From: Bradyrhizobium roseum
GTDB taxonomy: Bacteria > Pseudomonadota > Alphaproteobacteria > Rhizobiales > Xanthobacteraceae
NCBI RefSeq assembly: GCF_030413175.1
Contig: NZ_CP129212.1
Coordinates: 3,658,001-3,722,000, forward strand
Direction of reading: 5' to 3'
DNA length: 64,000 nt
Of the stretch, positions 55,438 through 63,258 are shown one piece after another; positions within the stretch are counted from its first letter, which is position 1, and every line of letters starts with the position of its first letter. A model generated the notes under the pieces. The model was not told where the DNA came from. It did no database searches and was given only the letters and a program-made list of their open reading frames with translations. A program made the translations under genes and the position numbers.

Positions 55438-56640
55438 CTAGACAAAACTGAGATCGGCATCGACGCCCATCATCCAGGCGCCGACGGTTTCGAAATGCCT
55501 GAGCTGGCCCTGCAGTTGCTGCGTGACCGTGTGGATGTCGCGGAAACGGCGCTCCAGCGGGTGGTTCTCGAAGATCGCGGTGGCGCCGGCGGCGTTGTAG
55601 GCGAAGTCGACCGCCTCGCGCGCCTTGTGAATGGCGTGGGTCGACGCCATGCGGATATTCATGCGCTGCGCCACCGTGATGGTCGCGCCGGCGCGGAGGT
55701 CCTTCCAGATGTCGGCCATCGACTGCAGCATGTAGCAGCGCGCGGCGCGGAGGTTGACTTCCGCCTGCGCGAGGTTGGACTGAACCACGGCGTTGTCCCT
55801 CAGCGACTGTCGTGCGCCGCGCGGCACCTTGGTGCGCATGGTCTCGACGAAATTATCCAGCGCGGTGCGGGCGATGCCGCAGGCGACGCCGGCAAAACCC
55901 ATCTGGTAGCAGGTGTGGTTGCTCATGCGGTAGAGCGGGCCGTGCTCGCGGCACTCGCGGTCGAACTCGCGGGTGATCGAATGGTCGGCGCGCACGAAGA
56001 AATCGTCGAGCGCGAACTGGTCGCTGGCGGTGCCGCGCAAGCCGACGGTGTTCCAGATGTCGGTCCACGCGACGTCCTCGGAACGCACCAGCATGGTGCG
56101 TTCGAGCGGAACGCCGCTGGCATCGCATTTGGGTGAACCGTCGGCTGCAAAAATCGGGCAGTGCGCGCCGAGCCAGGTGGCATGCCGGCCGCCGGAGGCA
56201 AAGGACCATACGCCGGTGACCCGGTAGCCGCCCTCGCATTCGACCGCGCGGACCCGGGGGCCGGGCCCCCATGCCAGCACCGCTCGCGGATCGCCGAAAA
56301 TCGCCTGCGCCACCGGGAGGTCGAGATAGGCTGCCGACATCGCACATCCGCCGGCCTGGCTGAGGCACCAGGCGGTGGACGCATCTGCCTTGGCGATGGT
56401 CTCGATGACATGGAAAAAGGTGATGGGATCGGTTTCGATGCCGCTGGCCGAGCGCGGCAGCAACAAGCGAAACAATTGCGCATCGTGCAGCTTGTCGAGG
56501 AGATCGGGCGGCAGGCGGCGCGTGGTCTCGATGTCGCCGGAAGCGATGGCGACATCGGGAGAAATAGCCTCAGCCCGGGCGATCACCGCCCGGTCGCCGG
56601 CAAGATCGGCTGAATTTGCCATCGGAGTATTCAAGACCAT
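55438..56640 (-). CDS. Acyl-CoA dehydrogenase-fold flavoenzyme (HsaA/HpaB-like monooxygenase)
   Basis: The protein (400 residues from ATG 56640) has the acyl-CoA dehydrogenase fold: RRLPPDLLDKLHDAQLFRLLLPRSASG, ADASTAWCLSQAGGCAMSAAYLDLPVA, TGVWSFASGGRHATWLG, DIWNTVGLRGTASDQFALDDFFV (the G-L-R-G-T-x-S-x2 motif) and the C-terminal helical bundle. The G-x-R-G-T-x-S motif occurs in both dehydrogenases and flavin monooxygenases of the HpaB/DszC/SfnC type. The missing catalytic Glu context favours a monooxygenase-type role. Confidence 0.8.
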   Translation of the reverse strand: MVLNTPMANSADLAGDRAVIARAEAISPDVAIASGDIETTRRLPPDLLDKLHDAQLFRLLLPRSASGIETDPITFFHVIETIAKADASTAWCLSQAGGCAMSAAYLDLPVAQAIFGDPRAVLAWGPGPRVRAVECEGGYRVTGVWSFASGGRHATWLGAHCPIFAADGSPKCDASGVPLERTMLVRSEDVAWTDIWNTVGLRGTASDQFALDDFFVRADHSITREFDRECREHGPLYRMSNHTCYQMGFAGVACGIARTALDNFVETMRTKVPRGARQSLRDNAVVQSNLAQAEVNLRAARCYMLQSMADIWKDLRAGATITVAQRMNIRMASTHAIHKAREAVDFAYNAAGATAIFENHPLERRFRDIHTVTQQLQGQLRHFETVGAWMMGVDADLSFV

Positions 56641-56852
56641 GCCCACCGGTCCGTCCCGCCCCTGTGTTGTTCATTGGTAGAAAGGCTATCGCGCCATCGC
56701 GGGGATCGGCAAGTCCATGATGGCGCGGAGCACATCTGCGAACAAGCGAGCGGGACCGCCTCCGGGCGCGCCTATTGCGCTTTTCCCGCGCGTGAACTGA
56801 CTTTGTTTAAGATTTTGTCTTAGCTTCGCGGCCCTGTCGGGGTGGGGCGAGT

Positions 56853-57131
56853 ATGCAAGAAAAGCGAAAATATCCGCGAACGGAAATTGACGAGCCCGGC
56901 TTTGTCTCGTCGGGCGGTTCCGTCATGTCCTGCATGATCCGGAATATTTCACCTGAAGGCGCGGCGATCGACGTCGACAATCCGGCCTTTGTTCCGCAGC
57001 GCTTCCGCCTGGTCATGGCCAAAGACCGTTCTGTCGTGCACGAGTGCCGGGTCGCCTGGATCCAGAAAAGTCGTATTGGCTTGACCTTCGTGCAGACCGC
57101 GGATGCGCCCGAGAGCCCGCCGGCATCATAA
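56853..57131 (+). CDS. PilZ-domain protein
   Basis: The 92-residue single-domain protein has the cyclic-di-GMP PilZ signatures: an N-terminal basic RKYPRTEID (R-x3-R, residues 5-9) and NISPEGAAIDV (N/D-x-S-x2-G, residues 30-37), and CRVAWIQKSRIGLTFV at the end. Such single-PilZ proteins bind c-di-GMP and act through partners. It stands alone on the plus strand. Confidence 0.88.
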   Translation: MQEKRKYPRTEIDEPGFVSSGGSVMSCMIRNISPEGAAIDVDNPAFVPQRFRLVMAKDRSVVHECRVAWIQKSRIGLTFVQTADAPESPPAS

Positions 57132-57142
57132 CCCGGAGGTCG

Positions 57143-58111
57143 TCACTCGATCCGCAGCTTGGCGTCGCGCACGACCTTGCCCCACTTGTCGATCTCCAGC
57201 GCGATACGCGCGCCGTATTGTTCCGGCGTGTTGGCCACCGGTTTGAAGCCGAGAACGGTGAGACGCTCCTTCACTTCCGGCTGGGCAACGATTTTGGCGA
57301 TCTCGCGATAGAGCAGATCGACGATTTCCTTCGGCGTTCCGGCAGGCGCGACGATGCCCGTCAGCGTGTCGGCGTCCTGGTCCTTCACGCCCTGTTCGGT
57401 ATAGGTCGGCACATCGGGCAGGCTGGCGGATCGTTCCGCCGACGCCAGGCCGAGGGCACGCAGTTGCCCGCTCTGCACGGCCGAAAGGGAAGATGGCAGG
57501 GCGGTGAATGCGATCGGCGTGTGGCCGCCGACCGTGGCCTGGACCGCCGGCCCGGCGCCCGTGAAAGGCACGTGCACCAGATCGAGTTTGAAGGCGAGGC
57601 GGAACAGCTCGCCGCCCAGATGCGGCGTCGATCCAACCCCCGGGCCGGCAAAGCTGTATTTGCCGGGGTTGTCCCTGATCAGCTGGACCAGCTCCGGCAG
57701 CGTCCTGGCCGGCACTTGCGGATTCACCACCACGATATTCGGCGAAGCCGCCACCAGCGTCACCGGCGCGAAATCCTTGACCGGATCGTACGGCACCTTG
57801 GCGTAGAGGCTGGGGTTGACGACGAAGCCGGTGCTGATCGCCATGATCGTGTAACCGTCGGGCGTCACGCGCGCGACCTGGCCGGCCGCGGTGTTGCCGC
57901 CGGCCCCGCCGATGTTTTCGACAAAGAATTGTTGTCCGAGATTATCGGTCAGCTTCTGGGCGACGATGCGGGCGATGGCGTCGGTCGGTCCGCCGGCGGG
58001 GAACCCGACCACGACACGCACCGGCCGGGCGGGGTAGTTTTCCGCCGCCGACGGCACCACACCGGACAGCAGCCATGCCGCTGCGAAGACCACGCGCAAA
58101 GCTGCGACCAC
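57143..58111 (-). CDS. Tripartite tricarboxylate transporter substrate-binding protein (TctC/Bug family)
   Basis: The 322-residue protein has a signal peptide (ending AAE, residue about 24) and the Bug fold: YPARPVRVVVGFPAGGPTDAIARIVAQKLTD, GQQFFVENIGGAGGNTAAGQVAR, YDPVKDFAPVTLVAASPNIVVVNP. Bug proteins bind organic acids, often with no adjacent TctAB permease, as here. The GTG 58111 start is preferred. Confidence 0.88.
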   Translation of the reverse strand: MVAALRVVFAAAWLLSGVVPSAAENYPARPVRVVVGFPAGGPTDAIARIVAQKLTDNLGQQFFVENIGGAGGNTAAGQVARVTPDGYTIMAISTGFVVNPSLYAKVPYDPVKDFAPVTLVAASPNIVVVNPQVPARTLPELVQLIRDNPGKYSFAGPGVGSTPHLGGELFRLAFKLDLVHVPFTGAGPAVQATVGGHTPIAFTALPSSLSAVQSGQLRALGLASAERSASLPDVPTYTEQGVKDQDADTLTGIVAPAGTPKEIVDLLYREIAKIVAQPEVKERLTVLGFKPVANTPEQYGARIALEIDKWGKVVRDAKLRIE

Positions 58112-58196
58112 GGCGCTCTCCCCATTATGTTTGTTGGGGTCATCATCGGCGAGGTGGCGGCGGCAGACAAGGGGTGATCGGAAGGGGCTGCGGCCG

Positions 58197-58834
58197 CTAT
58201 TTCGCGAGCAACGGCAACAACCGCTCTTCCAGTTCCTCGAACGGCATCGAGCCCTGCAACCTCACGCCGTTGAGAAAGAAGGTCGGCGTCGACGTGACCT
58301 TCAATTGCTGGACGGCGTATTGCTGGTCGGCGGTCAACTTGTCGAACTGCGACTGGTCCTGTTCGCAGGTCGTGACATCCTGTTCGCTCATGCCATTTTG
58401 CCTGCCCACATAGAGCAGCGTATCCTTGGTCTGCGCCATCAAGCGATCCTGCAGCTTGAAGAGAAGCTCGACCGCGCCGAGGTATTTTTCGGGATCGCCA
58501 TTGCCGATGCAGCGCGCCAGGATCGAGGCAGCGGCGGCCTTGATGTCGAGCGGAAATTCGCGAAACACGAAACGCACCTTGCCGGTGTCGATATATTTCG
58601 ACCGCAACATCGGAAATACATTCTGGGCGAAGGCTGCGCAATGCGGGCAGCTCATCGACGAATATTCGGTGATCGTGACCGGCGCGTCCGGCGAGCCGAT
58701 GGCGATGTCCGGCATCGACACCGGTTTGACGACGGCGGCGGGGCGATCGCACTTTGGGCGACGGCTGTGCGCGAAAAACCCGGCACTGCAAGGGCGAGCA
58801 AGACGGCGAAAGCAATACGGCGACGAACGTTCAA
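58197..58834 (-). pseudogene. DsbA-family thioredoxin with frameshifted signal peptide
   Basis: The mature domain (from 58721) has DAPVTITEYSSMSCPHCAAF (CPHC active site near residue 25) and TSTPTFFLNG (cis-proline), as in DsbA/DsbG oxidoreductases that form disulphides in the periplasm. A signal peptide (RRRIAFAVLLALAVPGFSRT, TTG 58834 behind GGAG) lies upstream in another frame; adding one C in the run ATCGCCCCGCCG would join them. GTG 58721 would give a cytoplasmic protein without export. True frameshift or sequencing error. Confidence 0.75.
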
Positions 58835-59013
58835 CGGTTACTCCGAAATGAACTGGCGAGGGGCAAGGGGTAAGCGGGCCAGGGCACGCAAGTCATACTA
58901 CCGATTTTACGAGCCAGAGGCTACCTGACCGGGTCACAACCGGAATTGGCCGCACGGCGTTGGCGAGCTGTGCTCGATCGATGCCAGTCGCCGCTGACGA
59001 AACGCGCCGTCAG

Positions 59014-59061
59014 CAAAAAATGCCCCGCGACGCGGTCATTGCGACCGGCGATGGCGGGGCA
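59014..59061 (-). terminator. Minus-strand terminator downstream of the fix cluster
   Basis: TGCCCCGC and GCGGGGCA form an 8-bp outer stem with an internal GC-rich arm; on the minus strand it is followed by six Ts (59015-59020). It would end transcription from the fixK2-59233 side, and may also end a short RNA from the box at 59159. Confidence 0.7.
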
Positions 59062-59158
59062 GTCTTAGGAGAAAACGGCGAGATCGCCGAATAATGATGC
59101 GGACATCGTCGTCCCACATCATGTGTATTCACGATCTCACCTGTTCGGCGTATCCGCA

Positions 59159-59172
59159 TTGAGCTGGATCAA
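59159..59172. promoter_or_regulatory. FixK/Fnr-type box TTGAGCTGGATCAA
   Basis: TTGA-N6-TCAA is a perfect match to the FixK2 half-site pattern of Bradyrhizobium. Its target is not obvious: leftwards a terminator stands 100 bp away, rightwards the neighbouring gene runs on the opposite strand. Confidence 0.55.
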
Positions 59173-59232
59173 ACAGAAAAACGCCGGACCTTGCCGCCAT
59201 CCCATACGTACAGCCAGCGGTTCGCGTCCGGA

Positions 59233-59493
59233 TCAGGACGCCACGCGGCTCCACGTATGCTTGCAGGGGGCGGCCGACTGGTCCGCCGGGTGTTCGAACT
59301 CGTGATGCCCGCTCAGGTGCATCACCTCGACGCAATCGGCATTCAGGCGCTCATTGTCGACCAATCGTTCTGCCAACACCAGCGCCTGCGATGGTCCGGT
59401 CGACTGGACGTCGATCTGGCGCTGCAGGCATTTAAAGCTGTGGCCATCGGAGTTGCAGAGATCCTTGTAGAAGGAGACGCGATAGTTGTTCAT
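59233..59493 (-). CDS. Hypothetical protein downstream of fixK2
   Basis: The 86-residue protein reads MNNYRVSFYKDLCNSDGHSF, ALVLAERLVDNERLNADCVEVMHLSGHHEFEHP. It has two cysteines and several histidines, giving a possible metal site, but no known domain. It follows fixK2 by 40 bases on the same strand, and I recall a gene of this kind near fixK2 in Bradyrhizobium, though not its function. Confidence 0.6.
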   Translation of the reverse strand: MNNYRVSFYKDLCNSDGHSFKCLQRQIDVQSTGPSQALVLAERLVDNERLNADCVEVMHLSGHHEFEHPADQSAAPCKHTWSRVAS

Positions 59494-59533
59494 CTGGCCC
59501 TCCGTGCGTCCGGTGTTGCGGTCCAGTCTACCC

Positions 59534-60238
59534 TCAGGCGTCCATGTCCGCCAGCCGCTGGCGGTTGCGCAGCACGATTTGACGGGCGCTTGAGAATGCC
59601 AGAACGCCCTCGTCGCTGAGCAGGGAAAGCGCGCGCGAAACGGTCTCCAGCGTCAGGCCGAGATAGTCGCCGATGTCGCGGCGGCACATCGGGAGCGCCA
59701 TCAGGCCTGCCTTGGTGAGCCGGCGGTCCATTTCCAGCAGGAAGGTCGCGACTTTTTCGATCGCGGTCTTGCGACCCAGAAGCAACATGTGGTCTTCGGC
59801 GTGCCGCAGGCCGCCGGCGGTCAAGGTCCAGAGGTTGTGGGCGACCTGGACGTTCGATGTCGCGGCGGCTTCGAGGCTGCGGCGTTTCACGAGGCGAACA
59901 GTCGTGTCGGCGATCGCTTCGGCGGTCAGGCGATGGGTTGCGCCTGCGTCGAGGCCGAACACGTCGCCGGGCAGATGGAATGCACCGATCTGACGCCGTC
60001 CGTCGTTGAGGAGCTTGTAGGTGCGGACCGCGCCGCGGACCACCTGGTAGACATACTCGCAAGGCTCGCCGTCACCGTAGATCTCCTCGTCCTTGCTGTA
60101 GGAGAACTCGCTGGCCACGACTCCCGCGCAGGCTGCGATCACGCTGAACTGGTCGACGGCCGGAACGGGCTCGGCGCGCGGCGCGCGAAAAGCCTGAGAC
60201 GACGGAACTAGTGGGGAGGTGATCGTCTGGGCGAGCAT
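59534..60238 (-). CDS. fixK2: FixK2-like Crp/Fnr-family oxygen-responsive regulator
   Basis: FixK2 turns on microaerobic and symbiotic genes through TTGA-N6-TCAA boxes. The 234-residue protein has the cAMP-receptor beta-barrel (EEIYGDGEPCEYVYQVVRGAVRTYKLLNDGRRQI, residues 51-84) and a C-terminal HTH in CRRDIGDYLGLTLETVSRALSLL. It lacks the N-terminal Fe-S cysteines of Fnr; Cys185 in LPMCRRD corresponds to the redox-sensitive Cys183 of B. diazoefficiens FixK2. Position after fixL, fixJ and the receiver is the known fixLJ-fixK2 order. Confidence 0.92.
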   Translation of the reverse strand: MLAQTITSPLVPSSQAFRAPRAEPVPAVDQFSVIAACAGVVASEFSYSKDEEIYGDGEPCEYVYQVVRGAVRTYKLLNDGRRQIGAFHLPGDVFGLDAGATHRLTAEAIADTTVRLVKRRSLEAAATSNVQVAHNLWTLTAGGLRHAEDHMLLLGRKTAIEKVATFLLEMDRRLTKAGLMALPMCRRDIGDYLGLTLETVSRALSLLSDEGVLAFSSARQIVLRNRQRLADMDA

Positions 60239-60294
60239 TTTGCCATCTCCGTGGGTGCAGGATGGCTTCGATGTAGCCCGGGTTTTTGCGGCCC

Positions 60295-60329
60295 GATATC
60301 TGGGTCGATATCCTAAGGGCTGGCCCTTA
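60295..60329. promoter_or_regulatory. Palindromes in the fixK2 promoter (candidate FixJ or RegR sites)
   Basis: GATATC-N6-GATATC (60295-60312) and TAAGGGC-TG-GCCCTTA (60314-60329) are two perfect symmetrical elements 57-91 bases upstream of the fixK2 start. FixJ-P binds a site in this promoter in Bradyrhizobium, but I cannot match these to the published footprint. Confidence 0.4.
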
Positions 60330-60362
60330 CGGGGTTTTACGGAGGTGACGTGCCGATATGTT

Positions 60363-60788
60363 TCAGGACGGAATTGTCGAATCGATCGCCTGTCGGACGC
60401 ACTCGGTCAGCTTGTTTTCCAGATTGGGCTTCAAAAGCACCTGGCGCACGCCAATCGATCCTGCCTTGGCGGCGATTCTTTCGTCCGGATAGCCGGTGAT
60501 CAGGATGATCGGGGTCGAAACCTCCAGCCTCCGCAGCCGGATGCTCAGTTCCAGACCGTCGAGTTCCGCCATCTTGTAATCAATGACCAGACAATCGGCG
60601 CTGTTTCGGGCGGAAGATCCCAGCAATGCGGCCCCGTTGCGGAACGTCCGAACCTCGAAGCCCTCGGTTTCCAGCAGAAAATGCAACGATGTGCGCACGT
60701 CGTGATCGTCATCGACGACGTAAACCATCGGCTTCCTCGGCGGTCCGATGCAGGCTTCATCGCAGGCGTAGGTTCGAGCGTGGGTCAT
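60363..60788 (-). CDS. Single-domain response regulator of the fix cluster
   Basis: The 141-residue protein is one CheY-like receiver: MVYVVDDDHDVRTSLHFLLE (Asp pair), phospho-Asp in CLVIDYKMAELDG, Thr in ILITGYPDE and Lys in VLLKPNL. No output domain. It lies between fixJ and fixK2, where Bradyrhizobium has a receiver gene of unknown role; it may act as a phosphate sink for FixL. ATG 60788 chosen over a longer frame. Confidence 0.85.
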   Translation of the reverse strand: MTHARTYACDEACIGPPRKPMVYVVDDDHDVRTSLHFLLETEGFEVRTFRNGAALLGSSARNSADCLVIDYKMAELDGLELSIRLRRLEVSTPIILITGYPDERIAAKAGSIGVRQVLLKPNLENKLTECVRQAIDSTIPS

Positions 60789-60831
60789 CGCGACAAGGTA
60801 TAAGCATATCGAGCCACCGAATTGACTTGGC

Positions 60832-61446
60832 TCAATCTTCGACGATGCCGGCCCTGATCGCAAACCGTACCAGTTCGGAAAGGTTGTCGGCCTGCATCTT
60901 GGTCATCACGTTGGCCCGGTAGACCTCCACCGTGCGGGGGCTGATATCGTATTCCCGGGCGATCGCCTTGTTCGACTGGCCCGTTACAAGCCCCTGCATC
61001 ACCTGGCGTTCGCGCTGGGTCAGGCTGGCGACGCGAGCGGCCATATCGGCCGATAGCGCTTCGCTTTTCGCGCCGCTGTCGCGCTCCGCGAGCGCGGTCT
61101 CGATCATGCCGATCAGCCGGTCGTCCTCGAACGGCTTTTCGAGAAAATCGAGCGCGCCGAGCTTCATCGCCTCGACGGCGAGCGGCACGTCGCCATGTCC
61201 GGTCATGACGATCACCGGAAGCTTTCGCGGGCCGGAACGCAACTGCCGCAACAGTTCCATGCCGTCGATACCGGGCATGCGTACATCCGTGACGACACAG
61301 CCGGCTTGCAGGTTAGCCAGTTCGTCGAGGAATGCCTGGGCGGAATCGAACAGGCGCACGTCGAATCCGGCCGAGCCCAGCAGGAAATCCAGCGAGTCGC
61401 GCATCGCCGCGTCGTCGTCGATGACATAGACTTTAGCGCTCGGCAT
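60832..61446 (-). CDS. fixJ: Response regulator FixJ
   Basis: FixJ, phosphorylated by FixL at low oxygen, activates fixK2. The 204-residue protein has a receiver with phospho-Asp54 (VVTDVRMPG), Lys in FLEKPFED, and a LuxR-type HTH output ([40 protein letters not shown]). The start overlaps fixL's stop by 14 bases. Confidence 0.95.
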   Translation of the reverse strand: MPSAKVYVIDDDAAMRDSLDFLLGSAGFDVRLFDSAQAFLDELANLQAGCVVTDVRMPGIDGMELLRQLRSGPRKLPVIVMTGHGDVPLAVEAMKLGALDFLEKPFEDDRLIGMIETALAERDSGAKSEALSADMAARVASLTQRERQVMQGLVTGQSNKAIAREYDISPRTVEVYRANVMTKMQADNLSELVRFAIRAGIVED

Positions 61447-62974
61447 CGGTCATATCCTTGGCGGGAGCGGCGGCGGGCAGGGTGAAATGAAAGGTCGCGC
61501 CACCGGCGCCATTGGTTTCAGCCCACATCCGGCCGCCGTGGGATTCGATGATGGTGCGGCTGATGGAAAGGCCGACGCCCATGCCGGTTTCCTTGGTCGT
61601 GAAGAAGGGCTGGAACAGGTTCGCATGCGCATCGCCGGCAAAGCCGCTACCGGTGTCGGAAATTGCGATTTCGATCATGTCGTCGGTGGCCTTGGTGTTC
61701 GATGCGATCAACTCGCGGTGGGGCGAGACGGCCATGGCCTCCAGCGCATTGCGGAACAGGTTGACCAGCACCTGCTGGATCTGGACCCTGTCGGCCAGCA
61801 CGAGGTCCGCTGCCGGGTCGAGGTTGAAGCGCAGAAACACGCCCTGCTCGCGGGCGCCGCTGAGCCCGAGCGCGCCGGCTTCCTCGATCATCTTCGACAG
61901 GCTTTCCACACGCTTCTCGGAGACGTCGCGGGCGACGAAGTCGCGCAATCGGCGGATGATGTCGCCGGCGCGGATCGCCTGCTCGGCGGCGCGATCGAGC
62001 GCCGCTTCGATCTTCGGCGCGTTGGCATCGGTTGAACTGGCCAGCAGGCGGCGCGATCCCTTCATGTAGTTGCTGATGGCCGACAGCGGCTGGTTGAGTT
62101 CGTGGGCCAGCGCCGAAGCCATCTCGCCCATAGCGGTCAAACGCGAGACGTGGACCAGTTCGGACTGTAGCTCCTGCAGCCGGGCCTGGGTTTGCTGCTG
62201 CTCGGTGAGATCGCGGACGAAGCCGGTGAAGAAGGGTTTTCCGTCTGAACTCATCTCGCCGATGGTGAGGTGCATCGGAAATGTCGTGCCGTCCCTGCGC
62301 ATGCCGGTGACGATGCGCCCGATGCCGATGATGCGCCGTTCGCCTGTCTTCAGATAGCGAGCGATGTAGCCGTCATGACGGCTGCGATCCGGCTCCGGCA
62401 TCAGTTCGCTGATGTTCTTCCCGATCGCCTCCGCTTCGGAGTAGCCGAACTGCCGTTCGGCGGCGCTGGAGAAGAACTGCATGCTGCCATGCTCGTCGAT
62501 GACGATCATCGCGTCCGGGATGGTGTCCAGGATCGAGCGAAAGTGCCGCTCGCGCGTCCTCACCGTGTCCTCGAGCCGCTTCTCGCGATTGATGTCGATC
62601 ACGATGCCGCCGAGCCGGGCGGGGACGCCGTCGGGGCCGTTGATGGTGGTACCCACCGCACGCAGCCAGTGCCCTTCGTCCGAACCCCGGCGTACCCGGT
62701 ACTGAGCGTCGTAGTTGCACCCGGTATCGATCGATTGCTGGATGGCCCGTGCCGTACGGTCGCGATCCTGCGGATCGAGCAGGGAGAGAAACAGATCGTA
62801 GTCGACGGATGTGTCCTGCCCGACGCCGAAGAGCTCCCGTGCGCCGTTGGACCAGTTCAATTTTCCGGTCGACAGCTCGAGATCCCAGGCACCGACGCCC
62901 GACCCCTCGGCACCGCTGCGTGCGTTCTGGTCAAGCGGATTCTGATTTCGAAAGGGGCGGTCGGGGTCGATCAT
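61433..62974 (-). CDS. fixL: Oxygen-sensor histidine kinase FixL
   Basis: FixL binds haem through a PAS domain and phosphorylates FixJ when oxygen is low. Starting at ATG 62974 gives 513 residues with exact Bradyrhizobium numbering: haem His200 in [11 protein letters not shown], Arg220 in GIGRIVTG, kinase His291 in [16 protein letters not shown] first PAS (about 25-130), the haem PAS (145-258), the dimerisation helix and HATPase ([21 protein letters not shown]) follow in order. Soluble form, as in Bradyrhizobium. Coupled to fixJ. Confidence 0.97.
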   Translation of the reverse strand: MIDPDRPFRNQNPLDQNARSGAEGSGVGAWDLELSTGKLNWSNGARELFGVGQDTSVDYDLFLSLLDPQDRDRTARAIQQSIDTGCNYDAQYRVRRGSDEGHWLRAVGTTINGPDGVPARLGGIVIDINREKRLEDTVRTRERHFRSILDTIPDAMIVIDEHGSMQFFSSAAERQFGYSEAEAIGKNISELMPEPDRSRHDGYIARYLKTGERRIIGIGRIVTGMRRDGTTFPMHLTIGEMSSDGKPFFTGFVRDLTEQQQTQARLQELQSELVHVSRLTAMGEMASALAHELNQPLSAISNYMKGSRRLLASSTDANAPKIEAALDRAAEQAIRAGDIIRRLRDFVARDVSEKRVESLSKMIEEAGALGLSGAREQGVFLRFNLDPAADLVLADRVQIQQVLVNLFRNALEAMAVSPHRELIASNTKATDDMIEIAISDTGSGFAGDAHANLFQPFFTTKETGMGVGLSISRTIIESHGGRMWAETNGAGGATFHFTLPAAAPAKDMTDAER

Positions 62975-63160
62975 GTTTCGCCTTGAAGGCAACTCCTACT
63001 TCTCAGATACCGCATTACAGAGAGCCTGTGAAATCGCCGTGGAATTAAATTTCATGTTCCCCACATCCATATGAATCATTTCAGCTTTTCTGATGTTGCA
63101 GCGCCGGGACGGCGGCGGCGTGGGCTCGGTTCCGAGCCCCTCCGGCGGCAATGCGGGATT

Positions 63161-63174
63161 TTGATCTAGGTCAG
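63161..63174. promoter_or_regulatory. FixK-type box TTGATCTAGGTCAG upstream of a universal stress protein
   Basis: The box matches TTGAT-N4-GTCAA with one end mismatch and lies 85 bases before the stress-protein start; a class-II start site would fall near 63209. It predicts FixK2 control. Confidence 0.65.
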
Positions 63175-63258
63175 CTTCGACGCAGGACGTGCGTCTAGGA
63201 TGGCGCCGTGCGGACGAGTCCCAGATGCGGAGGCTCGCCCCAAGGCGCGGAGCAGGTG

